Positions 1-5,939 of a stretch of DNA of 8,347 bases are shown here, piece after piece (position 1 is the stretch's first letter; each line of letters starts with the position of its first letter). The notes under the pieces are model-generated. The model was not told the DNA's origin. It ran no database searches and saw nothing but the letters and a program-made list of their open reading frames with translations. Where the stretch lies: positions 1-8,347 of the forward strand of contig DATKFG010000036.1 of the NCBI GenBank assembly GCA_035511515.1, in the 5' to 3' direction. This DNA comes from VBCK01 sp035511515. GTDB lineage: Bacteria; Pseudomonadota; Gammaproteobacteria; Burkholderiales; Burkholderiaceae_F. A program made the position numbers and the translations under genes.

Positions 1-1
1 C

Positions 2-511
2 AGCGTCGCCGTCAATGGCTGTTGCCTGACCGTGACCGCGATCGACGGCACGCGTTTTCACGCTGATCTGTCCGAGGAAACGCTGGCCCGGACGGCCAAC
101 CTGGACCGGTGCGGGCCGGTGAACCTGGAACTGTCGCTGGCCGTGGGTGACCGGATCGGGGGTCACCTGGTGTCGGGTCACGTCGACGCCGCCGGCACGG
201 TTGTGGGAATCACCGCGGCAGGGGACTCTCGCGAGCTGCGCGTCCGCGCGCCGCGCGCGCTTGCGCCCTACCTCGCCTTCAAGGGGTCGCTGGCCATCGA
301 CGGCGTCAGCCTCACCATCAACCAGGTGCAGGATCTGGAGGACGGCTGCGACGTCACCATCAACCTGATTCCGCACACGCTGAATGTCACCACGCTCGGG
401 CAGTTGGCGACCGGGCAGCGCGTGAATCTGGAAGTCGATTCTCTTGCGCGCTATGCCGAGCGGGCAATTCAATGCCTATCAATGCCGATCAAACCAACCG
501 GTCAAGCTTAG
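2..511 (+). CDS. ribE: Riboflavin synthase (alpha subunit), 5' end off window
   Basis: Riboflavin synthase dismutates two 6,7-dimethyl-8-ribityllumazine molecules to riboflavin plus the pyrimidinedione that RibH reuses. The frame is open from base 2, so about the first 40 residues are missing. Visible family motifs are SVAVNGCCLTV at the left edge (end of the first lumazine-binding half), IGGHLVSGHVD, and LAIDGVSLTIN in the second half, followed by HTLNVTTLG and VNLEVD. The two-fold repeated lumazine-binding architecture is clear. The final residues (AIQCLSMPIKPTGQA after YAER) are encoded by AT-richer DNA with a 10-base tandem repeat and look like a replaced tail, because relatives usually end soon after an ARYxER motif. 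The core fold should be intact. A GTG at 32 is internal, not the start. Identification is secure; the origin of the tail is inference. Confidence 0.95.
   Translation, partial: SVAVNGCCLTVTAIDGTRFHADLSEETLARTANLDRCGPVNLELSLAVGDRIGGHLVSGHVDAAGTVVGITAAGDSRELRVRAPRALAPYLAFKGSLAIDGVSLTINQVQDLEDGCDVTINLIPHTLNVTTLGQLATGQRVNLEVDSLARYAERAIQCLSMPIKPTGQA
469..492 (+). repeat. Short imperfect tandem repeat at the 3' end of ribE
   Basis: TCAATGCC occurs at 469-476 and again at 479-486, each followed by an ATCAA-like run, giving a 10-base period. It lies inside the last codons of ribE, where base composition shifts from GC-rich to AT-richer. It may mark the junction of inserted DNA. The repeat is directly visible; its meaning is inferred. 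Confidence 0.4.
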
Positions 512-561
512 AAAGACGACTTGTCGGCAGCAGGAGCAGGACGTTTCAGATAGTGAGAAGG

Positions 562-591
562 GCGTGTGAATTCGGGCGCGGATTCACACGC
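562..591. terminator. Perfect 10-bp hairpin between convergent ribE and nuclease genes
   Basis: GCGTGTGAAT (562-571) and ATTCACACGC (582-591) are perfectly complementary around a 10-base loop that can add a U-G and a C-G pair. The hairpin lies between the ribE stop (511) and the stop of the minus-strand nuclease gene (651), where a bidirectional terminator would be expected. Neither side has a clear T tract, so it is not a textbook intrinsic terminator. It could instead be a protein-binding palindrome or an mRNA-stabilising structure. Confidence 0.45.
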
Positions 592-650
592 ACGAGTTGG
601 TAAGCCAATGATCTAACAAAGCTTTCCCGTACGCCCTGAATACAAGTTAC

Positions 651-1454
651 CTAGGATCTTTGGACCTTCTTGCGGTGCCAAGCGACTAGCCGATACATGT
701 GTCCCTCTGGAATGTCGCGCGGTGCCGCGACCTTTAGGCCGAGCCGGTCGCGCACTTCCGCAAGCAGGCTGCTGTGACCCCACGGATAAATTTGGTCATC
801 GAACAAGAGGCCAAAGCCCTTGGCTTGCGCGATTTGGTTCATGTAGGACTTGGGGGCGAATCGCATGACGAACAAGGGTGTAAGCCCCAAGTAGTCGCAC
901 AGGCGCAACTTGGTATTTAGTTCTTCGTGGCCGATGTAGTTCTGAGTGTTTTTAATCTCGACACCGTACGCAATTCCGTCGCGGATCACGATGCGGTCGA
1001 GGTTATGGTTCGTCTGCACCCATGTCTTGGCATTCCACGATTTCACGTCTTTCGCTGCGATCGCGAATCCATTCCGCGCGAAAGCGGAGTCGAACATCAT
1101 TTCGGCATGCCGCCCAAGCGCTTGCGCAAACTCCGGGTTGAAGATGCGTTCTAGAAGCGTCCGAATACTTTGCTGCTCACGTCTCCAATACCTGTGCCTA
1201 ATGTGGGCGTAGAAATTTAGGTTATTCCCCTGGATGATGTCCGGTATTCGCTGAAGCCGTTTCGCGTCGGCTGACTCTACGAGGGCCTTATTCGTTATCC
1301 AGTGAAAGAATTCACGTTCGAGGGCGGTTTCAATTTGCGTGGAGTAAAAGACACGGGTTGGAGACTCCTCAAAAATGCGCATCACGCGCGGCACCGCGTC
1401 ATCGATCTTGGTGTCGCGCGGTGGTTCCCAAGTCGGAATGTCTTCGTCGTCCAT
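651..1454 (-). CDS. Unassigned PD-(D/E)XK-like nuclease, lone antisense gene in the rib cluster
   Basis: I do not recognise a named family. From the ATG at 1454 the protein has 267 residues. Residues 18-70 (from DDAVPRVMRIF to KRLQRI) read like a winged-helix DNA-binding region. Residues 110-230 look like a PD-(D/E)XK nuclease core: E118 in a helix, LDR with D153, then VEIKN with E166 and K168, followed by a YLGLTPLFVMRF strand. No signal peptide or membrane segment is visible. The start was chosen because ATG 1454 has GGAG five bases upstream; a TTG at 1502 would add 16 residues without such a site. The gene is markedly AT-richer than its neighbours (901-960 is 26/60 G+C, against 47/60 for 2161-2220) and runs opposite to the rib genes, which suggests horizontal acquisition. 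No methylase or partner gene is adjacent. A role in defence or DNA repair is only a guess. Confidence 0.75.
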   Translation of the reverse strand: MDDEDIPTWEPPRDTKIDDAVPRVMRIFEESPTRVFYSTQIETALEREFFHWITNKALVESADAKRLQRIPDIIQGNNLNFYAHIRHRYWRREQQSIRTLLERIFNPEFAQALGRHAEMMFDSAFARNGFAIAAKDVKSWNAKTWVQTNHNLDRIVIRDGIAYGVEIKNTQNYIGHEELNTKLRLCDYLGLTPLFVMRFAPKSYMNQIAQAKGFGLLFDDQIYPWGHSSLLAEVRDRLGLKVAAPRDIPEGHMYRLVAWHRKKVQRS

Positions 1455-1457
1455 TCG

Positions 1458-1463
1458 CTCTCC
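1458..1463 (-). promoter_or_regulatory. Shine-Dalgarno site deciding the nuclease start
   Basis: On the minus strand GGAGAG precedes the ATG at 1454-1452, with five bases between GGAG and the ATG. It is the best ribosome-binding match near any start in the window, and it favours this ATG over the TTG at 1502. Confidence 0.65.
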
Positions 1464-1563
1464 AACGGGACCGGAGAAGCTGGGTCGAGGGTGGTGCCGC
1501 AAGCAACATAACAGTGTGCCGCACGCAGGTGGGTAGGTTGCAGATCTTGGTCTTTTTATCCGC

Positions 1564-1583
1564 TGACGGTACTGTTGACGGTA
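1564..1583 (+). repeat. Direct repeat TGACGGTA, 12-base spacing
   Basis: TGACGGTA occurs at 1564-1571 and 1576-1583 in the non-coding stretch between the nuclease gene and ribB. Such closely spaced direct repeats may be a regulator site or a leftover recombination site at the edge of the foreign block. No integrase gene is present in the window. Confidence 0.35.
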
Positions 1584-1615
1584 TCCGGATTTAGCATCGA
1601 TGTGCTCCCTTTTGG

Positions 1616-1683
1616 ATCAGGCTGTTAGCCAACGGCGTACCTGATGCTCCGCTGTGCCGAGCGCATCATTTCGCTGATGGCGC
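1616..1683 (+). promoter_or_regulatory. Hairpin cluster with alternative pairings upstream of ribB
   Basis: ATCAG (1616-1620) can pair with CTGAT (1641-1645), enclosing an inner stem GCTGTT/AACGGC (1621-1626 with 1631-1636, one G-U). TGATGC (1642-1647) can instead pair with GCATCA (1663-1668), which in turn can pair with TGATGG (1675-1680). These pairings exclude one another, as in leader RNAs that switch. The conserved blocks of the FMN riboswitch are not recognisable here. If transcription of ribB begins at its ATG, this stretch would be upstream DNA and the pairings fortuitous. Confidence 0.25.
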
Positions 1684-1706
1684 CGTCGGTGGACGGCAAA
1701 AGGACC

Positions 1707-1712
1707 TAGAAT
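1707..1712 (+). promoter_or_regulatory. Candidate -10 element for a leaderless ribB transcript
   Basis: TAGAAT lies exactly seven bases before the ATG at 1720, which would place the transcription start at or next to the start codon. No convincing -35 hexamer is present. AAAAGGA at 1698-1704 resembles a Shine-Dalgarno sequence but sits 15 bases from the ATG, too far for normal use. The same arrangement precedes pyrF. Confidence 0.35.
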
Positions 1713-1719
1713 CGATTTC

Positions 1720-2871
1720 ATGCTGTCCGCCGCACGCTCGACGCCGGAACCCGAGTCGGCCGCCCCGGTCGCGCCGACCGCCGAGATCATCGGCGAGATC
1801 GGCCGCGGCAACCTGGTCGTGCTGGTGGACGACGAGGATCGCGAGAACGAGGGCGACCTGGTATTCGCGGCCGATTTCGTCAGCGCGGAGAAGGTCAACT
1901 TCCTGGCCAAGTTCGGACGCGGCCTGATCTGCATGCCCGTGACCGAGGAGCACGCCCGCCGACTGCAGCTGCCGCCGATGTCGCAGGACAACCGCTCGGT
2001 ACACGGGACCAATTTCACGGTGTCCATCGAAGCGGCCGAAGGGGTGACCACGGGCATTTCGGCGGCCGACCGTGCACACACGATCCGGGTTGCCTCGCGC
2101 CCCGAGGCGCGGCCGACCGACATCGTGCAGCCGGGCCACGTATTTCCTCTGGTGGCCCGCCCCGGCGGCGTGCTGGTGCGGGCCGGCCATACCGAGGCGT
2201 GCTGCGATCTGGCGCGGCTGGCCGGCTTGAATTCGAGCGCCGTTCTGTGCGAGATCATGAACGACGACGGCACGATGGCGCGCCTGCCGGACCTGATCGA
2301 ATTCGCGCGCCGGCACGGGCTCAAGCTCGGCACGATCGCCGACCTGATCCAGTATCGAGCCGCGACCGAGTCGCTGATCGAGCGCATCGGCGCCCGGATC
2401 GTGCAGACCCAGGCCGGAACGTTCGATCTGATCGGTTATCGGGACCTGGCCGGCGACGGCACGCACCTGGCATTCGTGCGCGGCACGCCGCAGCCGGACC
2501 GCGATGTGCTGGTGCGGGTGCACGAGCCGCTGTCGGCGCTGGACCTGCTCGACACGACCAGCGGCCAGCACACCTGGACGCCGGCACAGGCGCTGCAGGC
2601 GATCGCGCGCGACGGCTGCGGTGTGCTGGTGCTGCTGAATTGCGGCGAGAGCTCGCAGCAGTTGCAGCGCCGGATTCGCGCGTGGTCCGCGCCGGAACCT
2701 GCGCCGGCCGTCCGGCGCGCTGCAGCCGAGGACCTGAGGACCTACGGCATCGGCGCGCAGATCCTGCGTGACCTGCAGGTCGGACGCATGAAATTGATGG
2801 CTAAGCCCCGCAAGATGCCTTCGATGGCCGGATTCGGGCTGACTGCGGTCACCTACCTTGAAAGCGGATAA
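1720..2871 (+). CDS. ribB: 3,4-dihydroxy-2-butanone-4-phosphate synthase with degenerate GTP cyclohydrolase II-like domain (RibBX type)
   Basis: The N-terminal half (about residues 20-205) is RibB, which converts ribulose 5-phosphate to 3,4-dihydroxy-2-butanone 4-phosphate plus formate for RibH. It shows the acidic metal-binding stretch DDEDRENEGD (37-46), SVHGTNFTVSIEA (93-105) and RAGHTEACCDL (from 154). The C-terminal half is homologous in layout to RibA but lacks its hallmarks. Where RibA has the zinc-binding ECLTGD...RCDCG cysteines, this protein has HEPLSALDLLDTTSG (from H268), and the RQEGRGIGL loop reads NCGESSQQL. Cyclohydrolase activity is therefore not expected, and a separate RibA should be encoded elsewhere. 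This variant is known in Proteobacteria. ATG 1720 is the only ATG after the in-frame stop at 1675. It carries a short Pro/Ala/Glu-rich leader before the RibB fold and ends two bases before ribH. Confidence 0.95.
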   Translation: MLSAARSTPEPESAAPVAPTAEIIGEIGRGNLVVLVDDEDRENEGDLVFAADFVSAEKVNFLAKFGRGLICMPVTEEHARRLQLPPMSQDNRSVHGTNFTVSIEAAEGVTTGISAADRAHTIRVASRPEARPTDIVQPGHVFPLVARPGGVLVRAGHTEACCDLARLAGLNSSAVLCEIMNDDGTMARLPDLIEFARRHGLKLGTIADLIQYRAATESLIERIGARIVQTQAGTFDLIGYRDLAGDGTHLAFVRGTPQPDRDVLVRVHEPLSALDLLDTTSGQHTWTPAQALQAIARDGCGVLVLLNCGESSQQLQRRIRAWSAPEPAPAVRRAAAEDLRTYGIGAQILRDLQVGRMKLMAKPRKMPSMAGFGLTAVTYLESG

Positions 2872-2873
2872 AC

Positions 2874-3359
2874 ATGGCACTTGATTCGATCGCGCCGGAT
2901 CTGGACGGGGCTGGCCTGAGGATCGGCATCGTCCAGTCCCGGTTTAACGGGTGGGCCGGCGAAGCGCTGCTGGCTGCGTGTGTGGCGGAGCTGCGCAAGC
3001 TGGGTGTGGACGATGACGATGTGACGCACGTGACCGTTCCGGGGTCGCTGGAGCTTCCGATCACTCTGTCCAAGCTGGCACAGGCCGAGGACTACGATGT
3101 GCTGGTGGCGCTCGGCTGCGTGATACGCGGCGATACCTATCACTTCGAAGTCGTTGCCAACGAGTCGGCCGCCGGCATCAGCCGGGTCGCGCTGGAGCAC
3201 GGCATTCCGGTCATCAACGCGGTTCTGACGACCGAGACCGAGGCCCAGGCGCGCGAACGCGTCGACGAGAAGGGCCGCGAGGCGGCCCGGGTGGCGGTGG
3301 AGATGGCCAACCTGATGTGGACCCTGGAGGAGGGCGGGGAGGACGACGGCGCTCAGTAG
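2874..3359 (+). CDS. ribH: 6,7-dimethyl-8-ribityllumazine synthase
   Basis: Lumazine synthase condenses the RibB product with 5-amino-6-ribitylamino-uracil to form the substrate of RibE, usually in a pentameric or icosahedral cytosolic assembly. The 161 residues match the normal family length. Motifs: SRFN (22-25), VPGSLELP (55-62), and GCVIRGDTYHFEVVANES (81-98), in which H90 corresponds to the catalytic histidine, followed by PVINAVLTTETEAQA. The C terminus is acidic. The ATG follows the ribB stop after two bases, which suggests co-transcription and translational coupling; no strong ribosome-binding site is visible. The next gene, nusB, begins 14 bases downstream, a pairing common in Proteobacteria. 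Confidence 0.97.
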   Translation: MALDSIAPDLDGAGLRIGIVQSRFNGWAGEALLAACVAELRKLGVDDDDVTHVTVPGSLELPITLSKLAQAEDYDVLVALGCVIRGDTYHFEVVANESAAGISRVALEHGIPVINAVLTTETEAQARERVDEKGREAARVAVEMANLMWTLEEGGEDDGAQ

Positions 3360-3373
3360 CCGTCGATGGGCTG

Positions 3374-3883
3374 ATGAGTTGCGCCGAATCGAATGACTCC
3401 GCCGATGAGGGCGGACCGCGGCCGCTCGCGGCCGGCCGCAGCGCATCGCGCAGCGCGCGGCGCCGGGCGCGCGAGCTGGCATTGCAGGGTCTGTACGGCT
3501 GGCTGCTGTCCGGGGGCGAATGCGCCGCGATCGTCGGGCAGCTCGATTCGCTGCCCGGATACGCGCAGGCCGACCAGGCCTACCTGCTCGAGCTGATCCG
3601 CGGCACGATCGGATCGGCCGAGGCTCTGCGGTCGCGCTTTTCGGAAGCCATCGACCGGCCGCTGGTCGAACTGAGCCCGATCGAGCATTCGATCCTGCTG
3701 ATCGCCACCTATGAACTGGCGCATCGCCCGGAGATTCCCTTTAGAGTGATCATCAACGAGGCGGTCGAGCTGGCCAAGGGTTTCGGCGCGACCGACGGAT
3801 TCCGGTATGTGAACGGCGTGCTGGACCGACTGGCTGGGCGGATCCGCAGTCAGGAAGCCGGCGCCGGCAGAGTTGCGCGTTGA
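3374..3883 (+). CDS. nusB: Transcription antitermination factor NusB
   Basis: NusB binds boxA RNA with NusE (ribosomal protein S10) and supports antitermination of rRNA operons. The helical NusB domain starts near residue 27 (SARRRARELALQGLYGW) and ends with the family signature VELSPIEHSILLIATYEL, then IPFRVIINEAVELAKGFG and TDGFRYVNGVLDRLA. The 169-residue length includes about 25 N-terminal residues rich in Ser, Ala and Arg, as seen in betaproteobacterial forms. The ATG at 3374 was chosen because the longer frame from 3317 would lie inside ribH and add a Gly/Arg-rich stretch unlike NusB. The upstream ribosome site is weak (GATGGG). The stop TGA overlaps the thiL start as TTGA. Confidence 0.95.
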   Translation: MSCAESNDSADEGGPRPLAAGRSASRSARRRARELALQGLYGWLLSGGECAAIVGQLDSLPGYAQADQAYLLELIRGTIGSAEALRSRFSEAIDRPLVELSPIEHSILLIATYELAHRPEIPFRVIINEAVELAKGFGATDGFRYVNGVLDRLAGRIRSQEAGAGRVAR

Positions 3884-4860
3884 CCGAGTTCGAGCTGATC
3901 GCGCGCTATTTCGTGCGCCCGGTCCGCGAGCGGCAGGGCATCGGTGACGACTGCGCGCTGATCGACGTCGGCGACCGAACGCTGGCGATTACCTCCGATC
4001 TGCTGAGCGAGAACACGCACTTCTTCCCCGATGTCGACCCGGCCTCGCTCGGTCACAAGGCGCTGGCCGTCAACCTGTCGGATCTGGCGGCGGCGGGAGC
4101 CCGTCCACGCTGCTTCCTGCTGTCGGTATCGCTGCCGCGCGCCGATCCGGACTGGCTCGAGGCTTTTTCGCGCGGGATGTTCGAGTTGGCCGGGCGCGAG
4201 GGGTGCGAGCTGGTCGGGGGCGACACGACCCGCGCGCCTCGGGTCGCCGGCCATCCGGGGCCGGTAACGATCAGTGTCACGGCGATCGGCGAGGTCGAGC
4301 GCTCCAGCCTACGCGGACGCGGCGGCGCTCGCGCCGGTGAAGACCTGTGGGTGTCCGGTGAACTGGGCGATGCCGCGTTGGCGGTCGCTAACGGTCTGGG
4401 GCAGGTGCGTCTCGACGAGGCGTTCGCGCGCGCCTGCCGGCACCGGATGGAATGGCCCCAACCCCGGGTGGCGCTGGGGATGGCACTGCGCGGCTTGGCC
4501 ACGGCCGCGATCGACATCTCGGACGGCCTGCTGGGGGACCTGGCCCACGTGATGGAACGCTCGGGCCTGGGAGCTTGCGTCGACGCCCGGCTGGTGCCGC
4601 GGTCCGACCCGATGCGCGGGATCGAGCGCGCGTTGCAGCGCCGCTGCGTTCTGGCCGGGGGCGACGACTACGAGTTGCTGTTTGCGGCACCCCCCGAGCG
4701 GCGCGAGGCGATCGAGGCGGCCAGCCTTAAATGCTGCATTGCAATAACTCGGATTGGGACGCTGACGGAGGAACCAGGCCTGCGGCTGGTCGGCGACGAA
4801 CAGGGAATCGACGCTACACTGCGTGGATTCGATCATTTTGCAGGCGCTGCGCAGGCCTGA
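3880..4860 (+). CDS. thiL: Thiamine-monophosphate kinase
   Basis: ThiL phosphorylates thiamine monophosphate with ATP to give thiamine diphosphate, the active cofactor. The 326 residues fit the family. Motifs in order: the start MTEFELIARYF, GIGDDCA (20-26, metal ligands), TSD (38-40), GHKALAVNLSDLAAAGARP (58-76), GGDTT (113-117), DISDGLLGDL (from D212) and GGDDYELLF (260-268). These belong to the PurM-like ATP-binding fold. The start is TTG at 3880, overlapping the nusB stop by four bases (TTGA). No ATG is available near the conserved N terminus, so the non-ATG start is well supported by homology. The gene lies between nusB and pgpA, a common proteobacterial order. Confidence 0.96.
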   Translation: MTEFELIARYFVRPVRERQGIGDDCALIDVGDRTLAITSDLLSENTHFFPDVDPASLGHKALAVNLSDLAAAGARPRCFLLSVSLPRADPDWLEAFSRGMFELAGREGCELVGGDTTRAPRVAGHPGPVTISVTAIGEVERSSLRGRGGARAGEDLWVSGELGDAALAVANGLGQVRLDEAFARACRHRMEWPQPRVALGMALRGLATAAIDISDGLLGDLAHVMERSGLGACVDARLVPRSDPMRGIERALQRRCVLAGGDDYELLFAAPPERREAIEAASLKCCIAITRIGTLTEEPGLRLVGDEQGIDATLRGFDHFAGAAQA

Positions 4861-4890
4861 GGTGGCGCTCGCGCACGGTTGTGCGATCCG

Positions 4891-5412
4891 ATGGCTGCGA
4901 TCGATCCCGCTCATTTTCCGCGCAGGCCGGGGCCGGCTTTTCTTCTATCGCATCCGGCCCACCTGATCGCGCTTGGCTTTGGAGCCGGGCTGTTGCGCCC
5001 GGGGCCTGGAACCTGGGGAACGGCGGCCGGCTGGCTGATGTTCGTCGCGCTGCAACAGGCGCTGCACCCATCGGTTTTGGCGCTGACGCTGATCGGTGCG
5101 GTCGGCCTGGGGGTGGGAACCTGGGCCGCCGGGCGAGCCGGCGCGGCGCTGGGCCGGCCCGATGCCGGCGAAATCGTGATCGATGAAATCGTGGCCTTCT
5201 GGTGGGTGCTGGTCCTGCTGCCGGCCGCTCCTTCGCCTTGGATCGCGCAGCTGGCAGCGTTCCTGCTGTTTCGGCTGTTCGATATCTTCAAGCCGGCGCC
5301 GATCGGGTGGCTGGAGCGGCGCTGGCCCAGTGCGGTGGGCGTGATGCTCGACGACCTGGCGGCCGCCGCTTATACGCTGCTGGTGATCGCACTGTGGATA
5401 CGGCTGCCTTGA
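4891..5412 (+). CDS. pgpA: Phosphatidylglycerophosphatase A
   Basis: PgpA removes the phosphate from phosphatidylglycerophosphate to form phosphatidylglycerol at the inner membrane. From the ATG at 4891 the protein has 173 residues, the usual length. Visible motifs are GFGAGLLRPGPGTWGT (29-44), GEIVIDEIVAFW (93-104, acidic catalytic/metal site), FDIFKPAPIGWLER (130-143) and GVMLDDLAAAAYT (150-162). Several hydrophobic stretches (about 44-58, 61-80, 100-112, 117-130 and 155-170) fit the integral membrane protein. A TTG at 4879 would add four residues and has no better ribosome site. The 30-base gap after thiL holds no visible terminator. The stop TGA is shared with a TTG start of the next gene. 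Confidence 0.95.
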   Translation: MAAIDPAHFPRRPGPAFLLSHPAHLIALGFGAGLLRPGPGTWGTAAGWLMFVALQQALHPSVLALTLIGAVGLGVGTWAAGRAGAALGRPDAGEIVIDEIVAFWWVLVLLPAAPSPWIAQLAAFLLFRLFDIFKPAPIGWLERRWPSAVGVMLDDLAAAAYTLLVIALWIRLP

Positions 5413-5939
5413 TCAACGTCGATATGGCCGCTCAGCTGTGGCGCAGCGCGCAGCAACTGGGAGTGTTGCTGCGACGCGAGCGGCTGACGCTGGCCACCGC
5501 CGAGTCGTGCACCGCCGGTGGCATCGCCTTCGCCGTCACGCAGATCCCCGGCTCGAGCGCCTGGTTCGACCGCGGTTTCATCACGTATTCGAACGACTCC
5601 AAGCTGAAGGTGCTCGGGGTCTCGCCGGTGTATCTGCGCGACTATGGCGCGGTCAGCGAGCCAGTCGCCCGTTCGATGGCGCTGGGCTGCCTGAACCACA
5701 GCATGGCACAGGCGGCGGTGGCGACGACCGGCATCGCGGGGCCCGACGGAGGCAGCGTGGACAAGCCGGTCGGCACCGTGTGCTTCGCGTGGGCGATCCG
5801 GCGCGATCCGGCGGTCGCGCCCTGGGTGCGCACGACCACCCGCTTGTTCGACGGCGACCGCGCTGCCATCCGGACGCAGGCCGTGCTCGAGGCGCTCGAT
5901 GGTCTGAACGTGCTGCTCGAGCAGCGGCTGGACGTGTGA
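5409..5939 (+). CDS. pncC: Nicotinamide-nucleotide amidohydrolase (CinA C-terminal domain, PncC type)
   Basis: PncC deamidates NMN to nicotinic acid mononucleotide, recycling pyridine nucleotides. Only the CinA C-terminal domain is present, without the molybdopterin-binding half of full CinA. Motifs: ATAESCTAGG (29-38, probable catalytic S33), FITYSNDSKLKVLG (57-70, with Y60 and K65), GAVSEPVARSMALG (80-93), ATTGIAGPDGG (105-115), DKPVGTVCFAW (118-128) and TTRLFDGDRAAIRTQAVLEAL. The start is ambiguous. TTG 5409 gives a four-base TTGA overlap with the pgpA stop, like the nusB/thiL junction. ATG 5424 would give 171 residues. Neither has a good ribosome site; I prefer the overlap. The stop overlaps the GTG of the channel gene. 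Many relatives are still annotated as competence/damage-inducible CinA. Confidence 0.93.
   Translation: MINVDMAAQLWRSAQQLGVLLRRERLTLATAESCTAGGIAFAVTQIPGSSAWFDRGFITYSNDSKLKVLGVSPVYLRDYGAVSEPVARSMALGCLNHSMAQAAVATTGIAGPDGGSVDKPVGTVCFAWAIRRDPAVAPWVRTTTRLFDGDRAAIRTQAVLEALDGLNVLLEQRLDV

Noticed and set aside
1455..1502. TTG start of the nuclease at 1502
   Set aside because: ATG 1454 has GGAG at ideal spacing, while the TTG has no ribosome site.
1503..1719. FMN riboswitch before ribB
   Set aside because: Looked for the conserved blocks around GGGTGAAATTCCC and ACCGGCGGT; none is recognisable, so only weaker alternative hairpins are reported.
1666..2880. 404-residue minus-strand reading frame opposite ribB
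   Set aside because: Composition is typical of a GC-rich shadow frame (Arg, His, Gln, Ala), no recognisable motif is present, and the plus strand carries a clear RibB.
3317..3373. Longer nusB beginning inside ribH
   Set aside because: The extra 19 residues are a Gly/Arg-rich out-of-frame reading of the ribH end; ATG 3374 fits NusB length and spacing.
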